From assembly GCF_003346715.1 (NCBI RefSeq), contig NZ_QQPQ01000012.1, forward strand, positions 99,695-163,694: DNA of 64,000 bases. The letters are read 5' to 3'. This DNA comes from Oceanispirochaeta sp. M1 (GTDB lineage Bacteria; Spirochaetota; Spirochaetia; DSM-2461). Position 1 is the first letter of the stretch; each line of letters opens with the position of its first letter. Of the stretch, positions 26,474 through 34,834 are shown piece after piece. Both the position numbers and the translations under genes were made by a program. The notes below the pieces were generated by a model. The model was not told the origin of the DNA, searched no databases, and worked only from the letters and a program-made list of their open reading frames with translations.

Positions 26474-28174
26474 ATGGGAAAGACGGATGCTGCTGCAGCA
26501 GAGAACAACAGCCAGACACAACTTCAGGAACAATACCTGAAAGCTATGGATCAGCTTGAGGAAGGACAGCTGGTCGATGGTCATGTCATACAGGTAGACA
26601 GTGAGTTTGTGTTTATAGATATTGGCTACAAATCTGAAGGAAAAATACCACTTGCCGAGTTCAAAGTAGCTCCTGTTATAGGTGATATCGTTTCTGTCGT
26701 ACTCGTTAAGAGAGAAGGCAAAAACGGAGAAATAGTAGTCTCAAAGAAAAAAGCCGATGCTAAAGTCATGTGGAAAGAACTCCGCGATGCCTTTCAGGAT
26801 CATAAAACAGTTAAAGGTAAAGTAGCTAAATCCATCAAGGGTGGATTTGAAGTAGACCTCGGTATTGAAGTTAGGGCTTTTATTCCTATTTCAAAAATGG
26901 ATCTTCATAGAATCGAAGAGCCCGAAGAATATGTCGGACTTGAATCAGAATTCTATATTGAAAGACTCTATAACGATAAAAAGGTCAATATCGTTTTATC
27001 CAGAAGAGAACTTCTGGAAGAAACACTCAGTGCCGCAAAAAAAGATTTTTTTGCCAAAACTTCCATCAATGACGAAGTTACCGGAACAGTTAAAAGCTTT
27101 ACATCATTCGGTGCTTTTATCGATCTGGGTGGATTTGACGGTCTGCTTCATATCAACGATATGAGCTGGGGTCATGTAAACAGACCCAAGGATTATGTAA
27201 AGAAGGGTCAGGAGATCAAACTTAAGGTCATCCGACTGGAAGCTGAAGATGAAAAAATCAATCTCTCCCTCAAGCACTTCACTCAGGACCCCTGGTCCAC
27301 ATTTGAAGATCGTTACCAGGTAGAGGATGTTGTTAAGGGTAAAGTTACCAAATTGACCGATTTCGGAGCCTTCATTGAAATTGAGGAAGGAATCGAAGGT
27401 CTTGCTCATATTTCTGAGCTGTCATGGGTGAAACGAATTAAACACCCCAAGGAAATCATGAATATCGGCGACGAAGTTGAAGCCATGATCCTTGGATATG
27501 ATATCCACGAAGGAAGAATTTCCCTCGGAATGAAGCAGACTCTCCCCAATCCCTGGAATGAGATGGAAGCTAAATACCCTGTAGGTATGAAAATGACCAG
27601 AGAGATCAAGAAAGTTACCAATGCCGGTGCTTTTGTTGAACTGGAAGAGGGAATCGACGGTTTCCTCCACGTTGATGATCTGTCCTGGACTAAAAAAATT
27701 AAGAATCCTTCTTCAATGCTGAAGGAAGGTGAAGAAATTGAGGTAATAATTACCAATGTAGATACAGAAGCACACAGAATCAGACTGGGAGTTAAACAAC
27801 TCTCTAATGATCCCTGGGCAGAGCTGCTGAAACTTCACCCCAAGGGAAGCATTATTGAGGGAGAAATTTCTAATATTACTGATTTTGGGCTGTTCGTTAA
27901 GGTTCCGGGTGAAATCGAAGGTCTTATTCACAAGAACAATCTGAGTGAAGACAGAGAAGCTGATGCTGATGAGCTGCTTGGTAAATACAAAGTAGGTGAA
28001 AAGATTTCTGCTTCTGTTATCGAGCTGCAGCCCGGTAAACAGAAACTTTCTCTTTCTGTCAAGGAAATGAAAATCCGTGAACAGAAGAAGGAAATATCCA
28101 AGTATATCCACGAAGATGACGGTGGCGATTCCACTTTCACCCTTGCGGATATGCTTAAGGATAAAGAAAGCTGA
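26474..28174 (+). CDS. rpsA: 30S ribosomal protein S1
   Basis: The ribosomal RNA-binding protein that helps recruit mRNAs to the 30S subunit. Six S1 (OB-fold) repeats over 566 residues start near residues 30, 113, 198, 285, 372 and 459; repeats 3-5 show the canonical SFGAFIDLGG, DFGAFIEIEEGIEGLAHISELSW and NAGAFVELEEGIDGFLHVDDLSW. Repeats 1 and 2 are diverged, as expected for the ribosome-docking domains. Start ATG 26474 has CAGGAG upstream. It follows cmk by 20 bp. S1 is relevant here because several genes in the window appear to lack leaders or Shine-Dalgarno sequences. Confidence 0.95.
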   Translation: MGKTDAAAAENNSQTQLQEQYLKAMDQLEEGQLVDGHVIQVDSEFVFIDIGYKSEGKIPLAEFKVAPVIGDIVSVVLVKREGKNGEIVVSKKKADAKVMWKELRDAFQDHKTVKGKVAKSIKGGFEVDLGIEVRAFIPISKMDLHRIEEPEEYVGLESEFYIERLYNDKKVNIVLSRRELLEETLSAAKKDFFAKTSINDEVTGTVKSFTSFGAFIDLGGFDGLLHINDMSWGHVNRPKDYVKKGQEIKLKVIRLEAEDEKINLSLKHFTQDPWSTFEDRYQVEDVVKGKVTKLTDFGAFIEIEEGIEGLAHISELSWVKRIKHPKEIMNIGDEVEAMILGYDIHEGRISLGMKQTLPNPWNEMEAKYPVGMKMTREIKKVTNAGAFVELEEGIDGFLHVDDLSWTKKIKNPSSMLKEGEEIEVIITNVDTEAHRIRLGVKQLSNDPWAELLKLHPKGSIIEGEISNITDFGLFVKVPGEIEGLIHKNNLSEDREADADELLGKYKVGEKISASVIELQPGKQKLSLSVKEMKIREQKKEISKYIHEDDGGDSTFTLADMLKDKES

Positions 28175-28186
28175 TCATTCAGCCTT

Positions 28187-29695
28187 ATGTTTGCTGACAA
28201 AGTTGATCGAAAGAGACTGGATACTCTCATTGAAATCAATAATTTAATTAATTCCAATTATACAGATATACGGACTCTGATGACCCATATTCTTGAATCA
28301 TCGACTCGCCTCACCGGAGGCGAGTCTTCTTCTCTTCTTCTCCTGGATTCCGAAACAGATCTGCTTTATTTTGAAATTGCTCTGGGAACCAAGAGTGAAG
28401 ATGTAAAGAAATTTACCGTTAAAATGGGTGAGGGTATCGCCGGCTGGGTTGCCCAGAACAATACCTCCCTTATAGTAAATGATGTTGAAGATGACCCCCG
28501 GTTTTTCTCTGAAATAGATAAGGATGTTGGATATAAAACCACTTCAATACTGGCTGTTCCTCTCCGAATGAAAGATCATTGTGTGGGTGTTATAGAAGTC
28601 ATCAATAAGAAGAATGAGAGAAAATTTACCGAAGAGGACCTTGAGTGGCTTGAGGTTTTTACCAACCAGGCTTCCCTGGCCTATCAGAACGCCCAGTCTT
28701 TTAAGAAAGTAAAGGATGAGCTGTTCAGACTGCAGGATAGAGTTGAGTCTAATTCGGGTTTTCATAAGATGATTTTTCAGAGCAGTGAAATAGATGCTTT
28801 GCTTAAAATCACCGATAAAATATCCCAGTCCGACTCGCCCGTACTTATTACAGGCGAAAGCGGTGTAGGAAAGGAACTTTTTGCAGAACAGGTTCATCTG
28901 AGAAGCCCGCGCAGTTCTGATACTTTTGTCAGGCTTAACTGTGCGGCTATTCCAGAAGAACTCCTTGAGAGTGAACTCTTCGGGCATGTAAAAGGTGCTT
29001 TTACGGATGCTTCAAATGAGAGGATCGGACGATTCTCTCTAGCTGACGGCGGAACAATCTTTCTTGATGAAATCGGAGAGATAAGTCTGGCTGTTCAGGC
29101 TAAGCTGCTCAGAGTTCTTCAGAACAGACAGTTTGAAGCTCTGGGATCTTCAGATACCATAACCGTGGATGTAAGAATTATTGCAGCTACAAACAGGAAT
29201 CTGGAAAGTATGGTTGAAAAGGGAAGTTTCAGAGAGGATCTGTATTACAGACTCAATGTACTTCCTGTAAGAATACCCGCCCTCCGGGACCGGGTTGATG
29301 ATATTCCTGTTCTTTGTGACTATTTTTTGAGTAAATATTTTGCAAGGAATAGAAAAGATGCTAAAGGACTGACAGCAGAGGCTCAGGAAATACTCTTGAG
29401 CTATAGCTGGCCCGGCAATGTCCGGGAGCTTGAAAATGTTATTGAAAGAGCTGTCATTGTTTCAAAGGGTTCCTCCATTGAAATAGATGATCTTCTCCTT
29501 GGTAGGGATAAGGAAAAAACTCTTAGCGGATATAAGGGGAAATCTCTTAAAGAGTCTGTTAATATTTTCAAGAAAAGTTATATAAAAAGAGTACTCGCCA
29601 GCTGTGAAAACAATCAGACTGAAGCAGCAGCAAAATTGGGTATTCAGAGAACTTATCTATCCAGATTAATAAAAGATTTGGATATTAAAGTATAG
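28187..29695 (+). CDS. Sigma-54-dependent activator with GAF sensor
   Basis: A 502-residue bacterial enhancer-binding protein. The GAF domain spans about 15-170. The AAA+ domain has GESGVGKE (Walker A, 223-230), ESELFGHVKGAFTDA (sigma-54 contact loop at 270-275, GAFTDA rather than the usual GAFTGA), LDEIGE (Walker B, 293-298) and the R-finger region. The C-terminal Fis-type helix-turn-helix (NQTEAAAKLGIQRTYLSRLIKDL) is at 473-497. It would remodel sigma-54 holoenzyme in response to a small-molecule or redox signal sensed by GAF. It starts 12 bp after rpsA with no clear Shine-Dalgarno, so coupling is possible. Targets are unknown; rpoN is not in the window. Confidence 0.92.
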   Translation: MFADKVDRKRLDTLIEINNLINSNYTDIRTLMTHILESSTRLTGGESSSLLLLDSETDLLYFEIALGTKSEDVKKFTVKMGEGIAGWVAQNNTSLIVNDVEDDPRFFSEIDKDVGYKTTSILAVPLRMKDHCVGVIEVINKKNERKFTEEDLEWLEVFTNQASLAYQNAQSFKKVKDELFRLQDRVESNSGFHKMIFQSSEIDALLKITDKISQSDSPVLITGESGVGKELFAEQVHLRSPRSSDTFVRLNCAAIPEELLESELFGHVKGAFTDASNERIGRFSLADGGTIFLDEIGEISLAVQAKLLRVLQNRQFEALGSSDTITVDVRIIAATNRNLESMVEKGSFREDLYYRLNVLPVRIPALRDRVDDIPVLCDYFLSKYFARNRKDAKGLTAEAQEILLSYSWPGNVRELENVIERAVIVSKGSSIEIDDLLLGRDKEKTLSGYKGKSLKESVNIFKKSYIKRVLASCENNQTEAAAKLGIQRTYLSRLIKDLDIKV

Positions 29696-29739
29696 AATAT
29701 CAGCTCTGGGACCAGAGGAAACAGAAGGAGAATAAAGTT

Positions 29740-30420
29740 TTGAGCGTTGAAAAAGAAACTGAAATGACAGGTGCTGAAAAAGCAGCAACAATGTTGAAGG
29801 TAAATAAAAAATATTTTGTAATGGCAGGTATTGCACTTGTGCTTATCCTGGTTGCGATCGGTGCAGCTGAGTTTTTTAGTTCACAGAAAGAAGAAAAGTC
29901 TGTTCTTGCGGCAGAGGATATTGAATCCGAACTTCAGGATTATCTGGCAGCCGCAGAAGATGACAAGGCTGCTGCTAAAGAAGAGATTATGGTTCTTGTT
30001 GAAAAAGCAAAAGCTGATTACCCCGGTCTCTATGCAGAAATGAGAGCTCTTAATACTGAGTCATTGATTTTAGCAGATGAAGAAAAATGGTCAGATGCTG
30101 CAGCTGGTTTTACAGCTGTTGCCGATTCTTTTTCTGAAAGCTATCTGGCTCCTGTTGCCCTGATCAATGCTTCTGCAATGAAAGAAGAAGAGGGTGACAA
30201 TGCAGCAGCCTCAGCTCTGCTTGAAAGAGTACTTGCTGAATACAAGGATGTATCTGCTGATATACCCGAGGTTCTTTTCAATCTGGGTCGTCTCAGTGAA
30301 TCCATGTCTGAAACACAGAAGGCCTTGGATTTTTATGGTCAGATCAGCAATGATTATTCCAGTTCCAGTTGGACTAACCTTGCCAAAAGCCGTATAATTG
30401 CTTTAAAAGCCGGTAGTTGA
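29740..30420 (+). CDS. Single-pass membrane TPR protein, YfgM-like
   Basis: A 226-residue protein with a short cytoplasmic N-terminus, one transmembrane helix at about 25-46 (YFVMAGIALVLILVAIGAA) and a periplasmic helical-repeat domain (WSDAAAGFTAVADSFSESYL, LFNLGRLSESMSETQKALDFY). The architecture matches YfgM, an ancillary SecYEG translocon factor, but the sequence match is only general. The TTG start has AGAAGGAG 9 nt upstream. Alanine- and glutamate-rich throughout. Confidence 0.7.
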   Translation: MSVEKETEMTGAEKAATMLKVNKKYFVMAGIALVLILVAIGAAEFFSSQKEEKSVLAAEDIESELQDYLAAAEDDKAAAKEEIMVLVEKAKADYPGLYAEMRALNTESLILADEEKWSDAAAGFTAVADSFSESYLAPVALINASAMKEEEGDNAAASALLERVLAEYKDVSADIPEVLFNLGRLSESMSETQKALDFYGQISNDYSSSSWTNLAKSRIIALKAGS

Positions 30421-30492
30421 TTTTTAAGACTGCATAGGCTGATATAATACCGGGATTTTTTAAATCAATCCCGGTAGCAATAGGAGCACTCT

Positions 30493-32895
30493 ATGGCGCA
30501 GGATGGAAAAAACCGAATGAAGATACTGAATGTTAAATATTTCAGTCTTATATTAGGTATGGTTTTTTTCTTTGTTTTCTGGGGTATTTCCTCTTATACC
30601 ACCATATTTTCCCATATGGAGTTCAAACTCCTGGATCTTCACTTTAATCTTAAGACTGTTTTTGAGCAGACTAGAATCCAGGAAGGGGTTACCATTGAAA
30701 AAAGAAACCCCGATATCTCCCCGGATATTCTTATTCTGGGAATCGATTTCAATACATTAAATGCCTTTGGGCGTTTTCCTTTCCCCCGATACCGACATGC
30801 CAACCTTATTGATGCTTTTTCCAGAATAAAAGATCAGTCACAGCGTGAATCCGCTATCTTCCTTGATATCTTCTTTATAGAACCGGCAGACAATGCCGCC
30901 AATGATGTTATCCTCACCGAAGCTATGCAGAATAATGGAAAAGTCTTTATCGAGACGGTACTCAACAGAGCTCCCATGGCAGCGGATGAATCAGAAGAAT
31001 TTTTTGCCAGACAGCAGGAGCTCTATGATCGTTATGGTGAGATAAAAAAAGTAGAGGGTGACACTACAGCAGTTGTAGAGTATTACGGGTTACAATCACC
31101 TCTGAAACCTTATGGCCGTTCAACTTTCGGATATGGCCATGCAAACTTTTACGATGACTATGACAAAAGATACAGACGGCAGCAGCTTATTGCCAAATCC
31201 AGTGTTTTACTGGATTCATACAGAGTTGATGATCTGGACAGCAGCTTTGAAGTAAATCTTGACAACTATGAGCGTCTTGTGTGGACCGATAAAGAGGGCC
31301 TGCCTCACGATGTTGTGTATCCTCTCACAGATAAAAACCTTACGCAGCTTAAAAAAGAGCTTGAGGAAAAATCGGCTCCCAGAATCGTTGATACCGATAA
31401 AGATGGAGAACCGGATGATTCATTTTATGTGATCAATCACTATAAAGATCATTTTGTACCTTCAATTACTCTTGCCCTGGCTGTGAATTATTTCAACAAA
31501 TCTCTTGATGACCTGGAAGTTGTTCTGGGTGATCATATAACTATTCCCAATATTCAGTATTTTGATACTGAGGAGGCTCAGTGGGGACCTTACAGTATAG
31601 TTGAAGAGTATCCAGAGCTTGATGAAGACGGAAATGTCGTTAAAAACGGTACAACCCGATATGTGACAGATATAAAGATTCCCATAGATGAGCGTGGACA
31701 GATGCTTATTAACTTTATGGGCATGAGGTCTAATTCTTCACGTGGCGGATATCAGACATATCCTGTACGCTCTTATTCAGGGTATGCATCACGTGTGCCG
31801 GGAATGGACCCATCCGGCTGGCCCAGGACAAAGGCTGTGGGTAATAAAATCCTGATGGTAGGTGCCTTTGCTCAGGGTATTGCAGATGACGAGAAAACAA
31901 CTCCCTACGGGCTGATGTACGGTGTGGAGATCCATGCCAATGCTCTGAATACAATCCTGATGGATAATTTTCTTCATGAACTGCCGGAGTGGGGGAATGT
32001 ACTGATTCTTTTCTTCTCGGTGATGCTCATTGCCTTGATCACTTCCCGCATGGGTCCCGGATGGTCACTGCTTCTTACAATCTTTCTGATCTTTGCTCAG
32101 TTTATTGCCATTTCAATACTTTTCGAGTTCAAAAACCTGATGATTCACTTTTCAACACCGGGTATCGCAAGTTTCTTTATCTATATTGTTGTGGTTCTGT
32201 ACCGAGTTATTATGGAAGAGTCCGACAAAAAGCGTATTAAAGTCATGTTCGGTAAGTATGTTAGTCCTCTGGTTGTAGAGCAAATGATGGAAAAACCACC
32301 TGAACTGGGTGGTATAGACAATGATACGACTATTTTCTTTTCAGATATCAGGAGTTTTACGACTCTCTCCGAGACTATGAGTCCTCAGGAGCTGGTTGCA
32401 TTACTGAATGAGTATTTAACGGCAATGACGGACTGTCTGATAGATTACAGAGGTACTCTGGACAAGTATATCGGCGATGCCATCATGTGTTTCTGGGGAG
32501 CTCCGATTCCTCAGGAGGATCATGCTCTTCTGGCCTGTAAATGCGCACTGAGACAGATGGAAATTCTGGAGGAGCTTAATAAAAACTGGCCTCCCGAAAA
32601 GCAGATTCATATCGGAACCGGCCTTAACTCCGGGATCTCAACAGTCGGTAATATGGGTAGTGAAGGGCGGATGAACTACACAGTCATGGGTGACAATGTA
32701 AACCTGGCATCCCGTCTGGAAGGTATCAATAAGCAGTATTACACAAGTATTGTTATCAGCGAGTCCACCTATCTCAAAGTTAAAGACAAGGGTGCCGTTT
32801 GCCGTGAGCTTGATGATATCAGGGTAAAAGGAAAGAAAAAACCTGTCAGAATTTATGAGCTTGTCGGATTTGAGGGTGGGCTTGAAGTCGAATAA
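30493..32895 (+). CDS. CHASE2-domain class III adenylate cyclase
   Basis: An 800-residue membrane-bound cyclase making cAMP. The N-terminal helix (about 14-34) leads to a periplasmic CHASE2 sensor (about 60-480, with DILILGIDFNTLNAFGRFPFPR and the ...KILMVGAFAQGIADD end). Three transmembrane helices follow at about 490-565, then the catalytic domain from 605. Metal-binding aspartates are D618 (FFSDIRSFT) and D662 (KYIGDAIM); N737 and R741 (NVNLASR) are the transition-state pair. Substrate residues K658 and T730 point to ATP rather than GTP. ATG 30493 has GGAG 6 nt before. The gene overlaps the following lipoprotein by 14 bp. The sensed signal is unknown. Confidence 0.92.
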   Translation: MAQDGKNRMKILNVKYFSLILGMVFFFVFWGISSYTTIFSHMEFKLLDLHFNLKTVFEQTRIQEGVTIEKRNPDISPDILILGIDFNTLNAFGRFPFPRYRHANLIDAFSRIKDQSQRESAIFLDIFFIEPADNAANDVILTEAMQNNGKVFIETVLNRAPMAADESEEFFARQQELYDRYGEIKKVEGDTTAVVEYYGLQSPLKPYGRSTFGYGHANFYDDYDKRYRRQQLIAKSSVLLDSYRVDDLDSSFEVNLDNYERLVWTDKEGLPHDVVYPLTDKNLTQLKKELEEKSAPRIVDTDKDGEPDDSFYVINHYKDHFVPSITLALAVNYFNKSLDDLEVVLGDHITIPNIQYFDTEEAQWGPYSIVEEYPELDEDGNVVKNGTTRYVTDIKIPIDERGQMLINFMGMRSNSSRGGYQTYPVRSYSGYASRVPGMDPSGWPRTKAVGNKILMVGAFAQGIADDEKTTPYGLMYGVEIHANALNTILMDNFLHELPEWGNVLILFFSVMLIALITSRMGPGWSLLLTIFLIFAQFIAISILFEFKNLMIHFSTPGIASFFIYIVVVLYRVIMEESDKKRIKVMFGKYVSPLVVEQMMEKPPELGGIDNDTTIFFSDIRSFTTLSETMSPQELVALLNEYLTAMTDCLIDYRGTLDKYIGDAIMCFWGAPIPQEDHALLACKCALRQMEILEELNKNWPPEKQIHIGTGLNSGISTVGNMGSEGRMNYTVMGDNVNLASRLEGINKQYYTSIVISESTYLKVKDKGAVCRELDDIRVKGKKKPVRIYELVGFEGGLEVE

Positions 32896-33670
32896 TAAAT
32901 ATCTGACTAAATTCTTTTTTTATGCTTTTCTCACTCTGATATTAAGCGGATGCGGGCTGCCGGTTTATGAGGCTCTTGATCCGCCGACTGTTGCTTTTTT
33001 AAGTTCAGGTGTGAATTCTGTAGCCTTTACCTCTGATGATGATGAGCTGATTGACGGTTATGTAATCTATTATAAAGTATATTATGCGGATGATACTCTT
33101 ATTCGTACTGAAGAGAAGCAATTTGATCCTACAACTTATGAGAATAATGATCTTGATGAAATACCTTCAGGCAAAACACTTCCGGAGAAGCTTGGTTTTT
33201 ATAAGATTGGATTCAGATCCAGGACAAACAGAACTGATCCACAGATTCCTGTTTCAGTCGGCGGGAGTACGGTGATTATTGATTTCACAAATTCATCGCC
33301 TCAAATTTTTGGAAGCGATCCTACTATATATGTAGATAATACTGATATGAACCCAGATTTTGGAATCCCTGCAAGAAGTGTTGTTTACAGCGATGCGGGT
33401 TCAGCGTTTCCAAACTATGTGAATGATCATACCTTTAAGCGCTTTGTAAGAAATTATGAATACGGCAGCAGCTATAAGGATGCTGATATAAGTCAGGCTC
33501 TATCCAGGGGCGGTTCCGATATTGCAACGATTGATATTGCATTTGTTGCCTACAGTTATGGAATAAGCAATACAACACTTGAGCCTTTGTCGAGTATTCC
33601 GGTATATCTGGGAACTGTACGCCAGACTTCAATGTCTGATAATAATCCGAACACTCCGGATAATGGTTAA
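32882..33670 (+). CDS. Lipoprotein of unknown function, coupled to the cyclase
   Basis: A 262-residue protein with signal peptide ending LSGC and acylated C24. I chose TTG 32882 because GAGGG lies 5 nt upstream and it gives a normal signal peptide; an in-frame start at 32855 would add nine residues. The mature part begins with a fibronectin-like stretch (PPTVAFLSSGVNSVAFTSDDDELIDGYVIYYKVYY) and is beta-rich. It overlaps the cyclase by 14 bp, so it may work with the CHASE2 sensor in the envelope, but that is only positional inference. Confidence 0.72.
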   Translation: MKSNNKYLTKFFFYAFLTLILSGCGLPVYEALDPPTVAFLSSGVNSVAFTSDDDELIDGYVIYYKVYYADDTLIRTEEKQFDPTTYENNDLDEIPSGKTLPEKLGFYKIGFRSRTNRTDPQIPVSVGGSTVIIDFTNSSPQIFGSDPTIYVDNTDMNPDFGIPARSVVYSDAGSAFPNYVNDHTFKRFVRNYEYGSSYKDADISQALSRGGSDIATIDIAFVAYSYGISNTTLEPLSSIPVYLGTVRQTSMSDNNPNTPDNG

Positions 33671-33689
33671 TTAAAAAACAGGAGATTCC

Positions 33690-33962
33690 ATGCTTGGATC
33701 ATTTAAACTGAACTTTATCCTTTTATATATTATCTGCGGATTTGCTGTGGCATATTTCGGTGTCTATATAATGAAGCGACATTACCTTGGAAGAATCTGG
33801 GGAGCCATAATTATTTCTGTGATCGGCTCATTTCTGGGAGCTCTTCTGAGTTCAGTATTTTTAAACAGCAGCATGAGTATCTTTAATATTACATCCGCTT
33901 TAATAATGGGAACACTTTCACTTTACGTGTTTGGTAAGGCAAGTAAGTACCACCACGACTGA
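33690..33962 (+). CDS. Small three-helix membrane protein
   Basis: A 90-residue protein with three hydrophobic helices (about 8-28, 36-60, 66-83) and glycine-rich packing (GRIWGAIIISVIGSFLGALLS). It has a good Shine-Dalgarno (CAGGAG) before the ATG. It resembles GlsB/YeaQ-type small membrane proteins in layout only. Lies 19 bp after the lipoprotein gene, likely the same transcript. Function unknown. Confidence 0.65.
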   Translation: MLGSFKLNFILLYIICGFAVAYFGVYIMKRHYLGRIWGAIIISVIGSFLGALLSSVFLNSSMSIFNITSALIMGTLSLYVFGKASKYHHD

Positions 33963-34048
33963 TTTCAAAAAAGGTATTAACTTCTGATAATATATATTCT
34001 GTCTACTTAAGAATATACCAATTCTTTATACTATAAGGAAATAATAAT

Positions 34049-34834
34049 ATGGATAATGATAAAATAAAAAACAGCTTTGAAGAGCTTTGTAATATTATAG
34101 AGAATCTACGTGCGCCCGGGGGTTGCCCCTGGGACAGAAAACAGACTGCTCATACTCTATCGGGTGATATGATTGAAGAAGTCTATGAAGCTGTTGATGC
34201 AATCAGAGAAAATGATGATGAACATCTTAAAGAGGAACTGGGAGATGTATATCTTCTGGTTACAATGATCTCCTATATTAAACAGCAGGAAGGTGCTTTT
34301 CAGATATCAGATGTACTGGATGGAATAAGTGAAAAACTGATCAGGCGTCATCCACATGTCTTCTCAGATGCTCAGGCTGATAATCCTGAAGAAGTGAAAG
34401 TACTGTGGGAAGATATAAAAGTAAATGTTGAAGGCCGTGCTGCTAAAAAATCAATTCTGGATAAAATCAGCAAAGGACTCCCTCCTCTGGAAAGAGCCTA
34501 TAAAATTCAGAAGAAAGCTGCCAAGGCAGGATTCGACTGGCCGGATATTTCCGGTGTCTGGGATAAGGTTCATGAGGAAATTGAAGAAGTCAGAGAGGTA
34601 AAAGAAGGTGACAGAGAACATCTTATGGAAGAGATCGGTGACTTGCTTTTTTCTGTAGTGAATATTGCGCGCTATATGGATATTGATCCTGCTGAAGCTA
34701 TGCACCGCTGCAATAAAAAATTCATCAGCCGTTTCTCCTATGTTGAAGAAAACATGAAAGAGAAACAGCTGGAGATGAATTTTGATAATTTTGAAACTAT
34801 GGATCAGCTCTGGGATGAATCAAAGCTGAAATAA
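34049..34834 (+). CDS. mazG: Nucleoside triphosphate pyrophosphohydrolase MazG
   Basis: Hydrolyses (d)NTPs, including aberrant ones, to monophosphate and pyrophosphate. Two all-alpha MazG repeats are present: the N-terminal RAPGGCPWDRKQTAHTL (about 23-39) with EEVYEAVDAI and EELGDVYLLV as Mg-binding EExxE/ExxD sets, and the C-terminal FDWPDISGVWDKVHEEIEEV with EEIGDLLFSVVNIAR. Length 261 is typical. AAGGAAA precedes the ATG, and TATACT at 34027-34032 may be a -10 box. The last 31 bp overlap, tail to tail, the radical SAM gene on the other strand. Confidence 0.94.
   Translation: MDNDKIKNSFEELCNIIENLRAPGGCPWDRKQTAHTLSGDMIEEVYEAVDAIRENDDEHLKEELGDVYLLVTMISYIKQQEGAFQISDVLDGISEKLIRRHPHVFSDAQADNPEEVKVLWEDIKVNVEGRAAKKSILDKISKGLPPLERAYKIQKKAAKAGFDWPDISGVWDKVHEEIEEVREVKEGDREHLMEEIGDLLFSVVNIARYMDIDPAEAMHRCNKKFISRFSYVEENMKEKQLEMNFDNFETMDQLWDESKLK

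Noticed and set aside
28544..28987. 147-codon minus-strand frame opposite the sigma-54 activator
   Set aside because: It mirrors the GAF/AAA+ coding sequence; no Shine-Dalgarno, promoter or recognisable domain.
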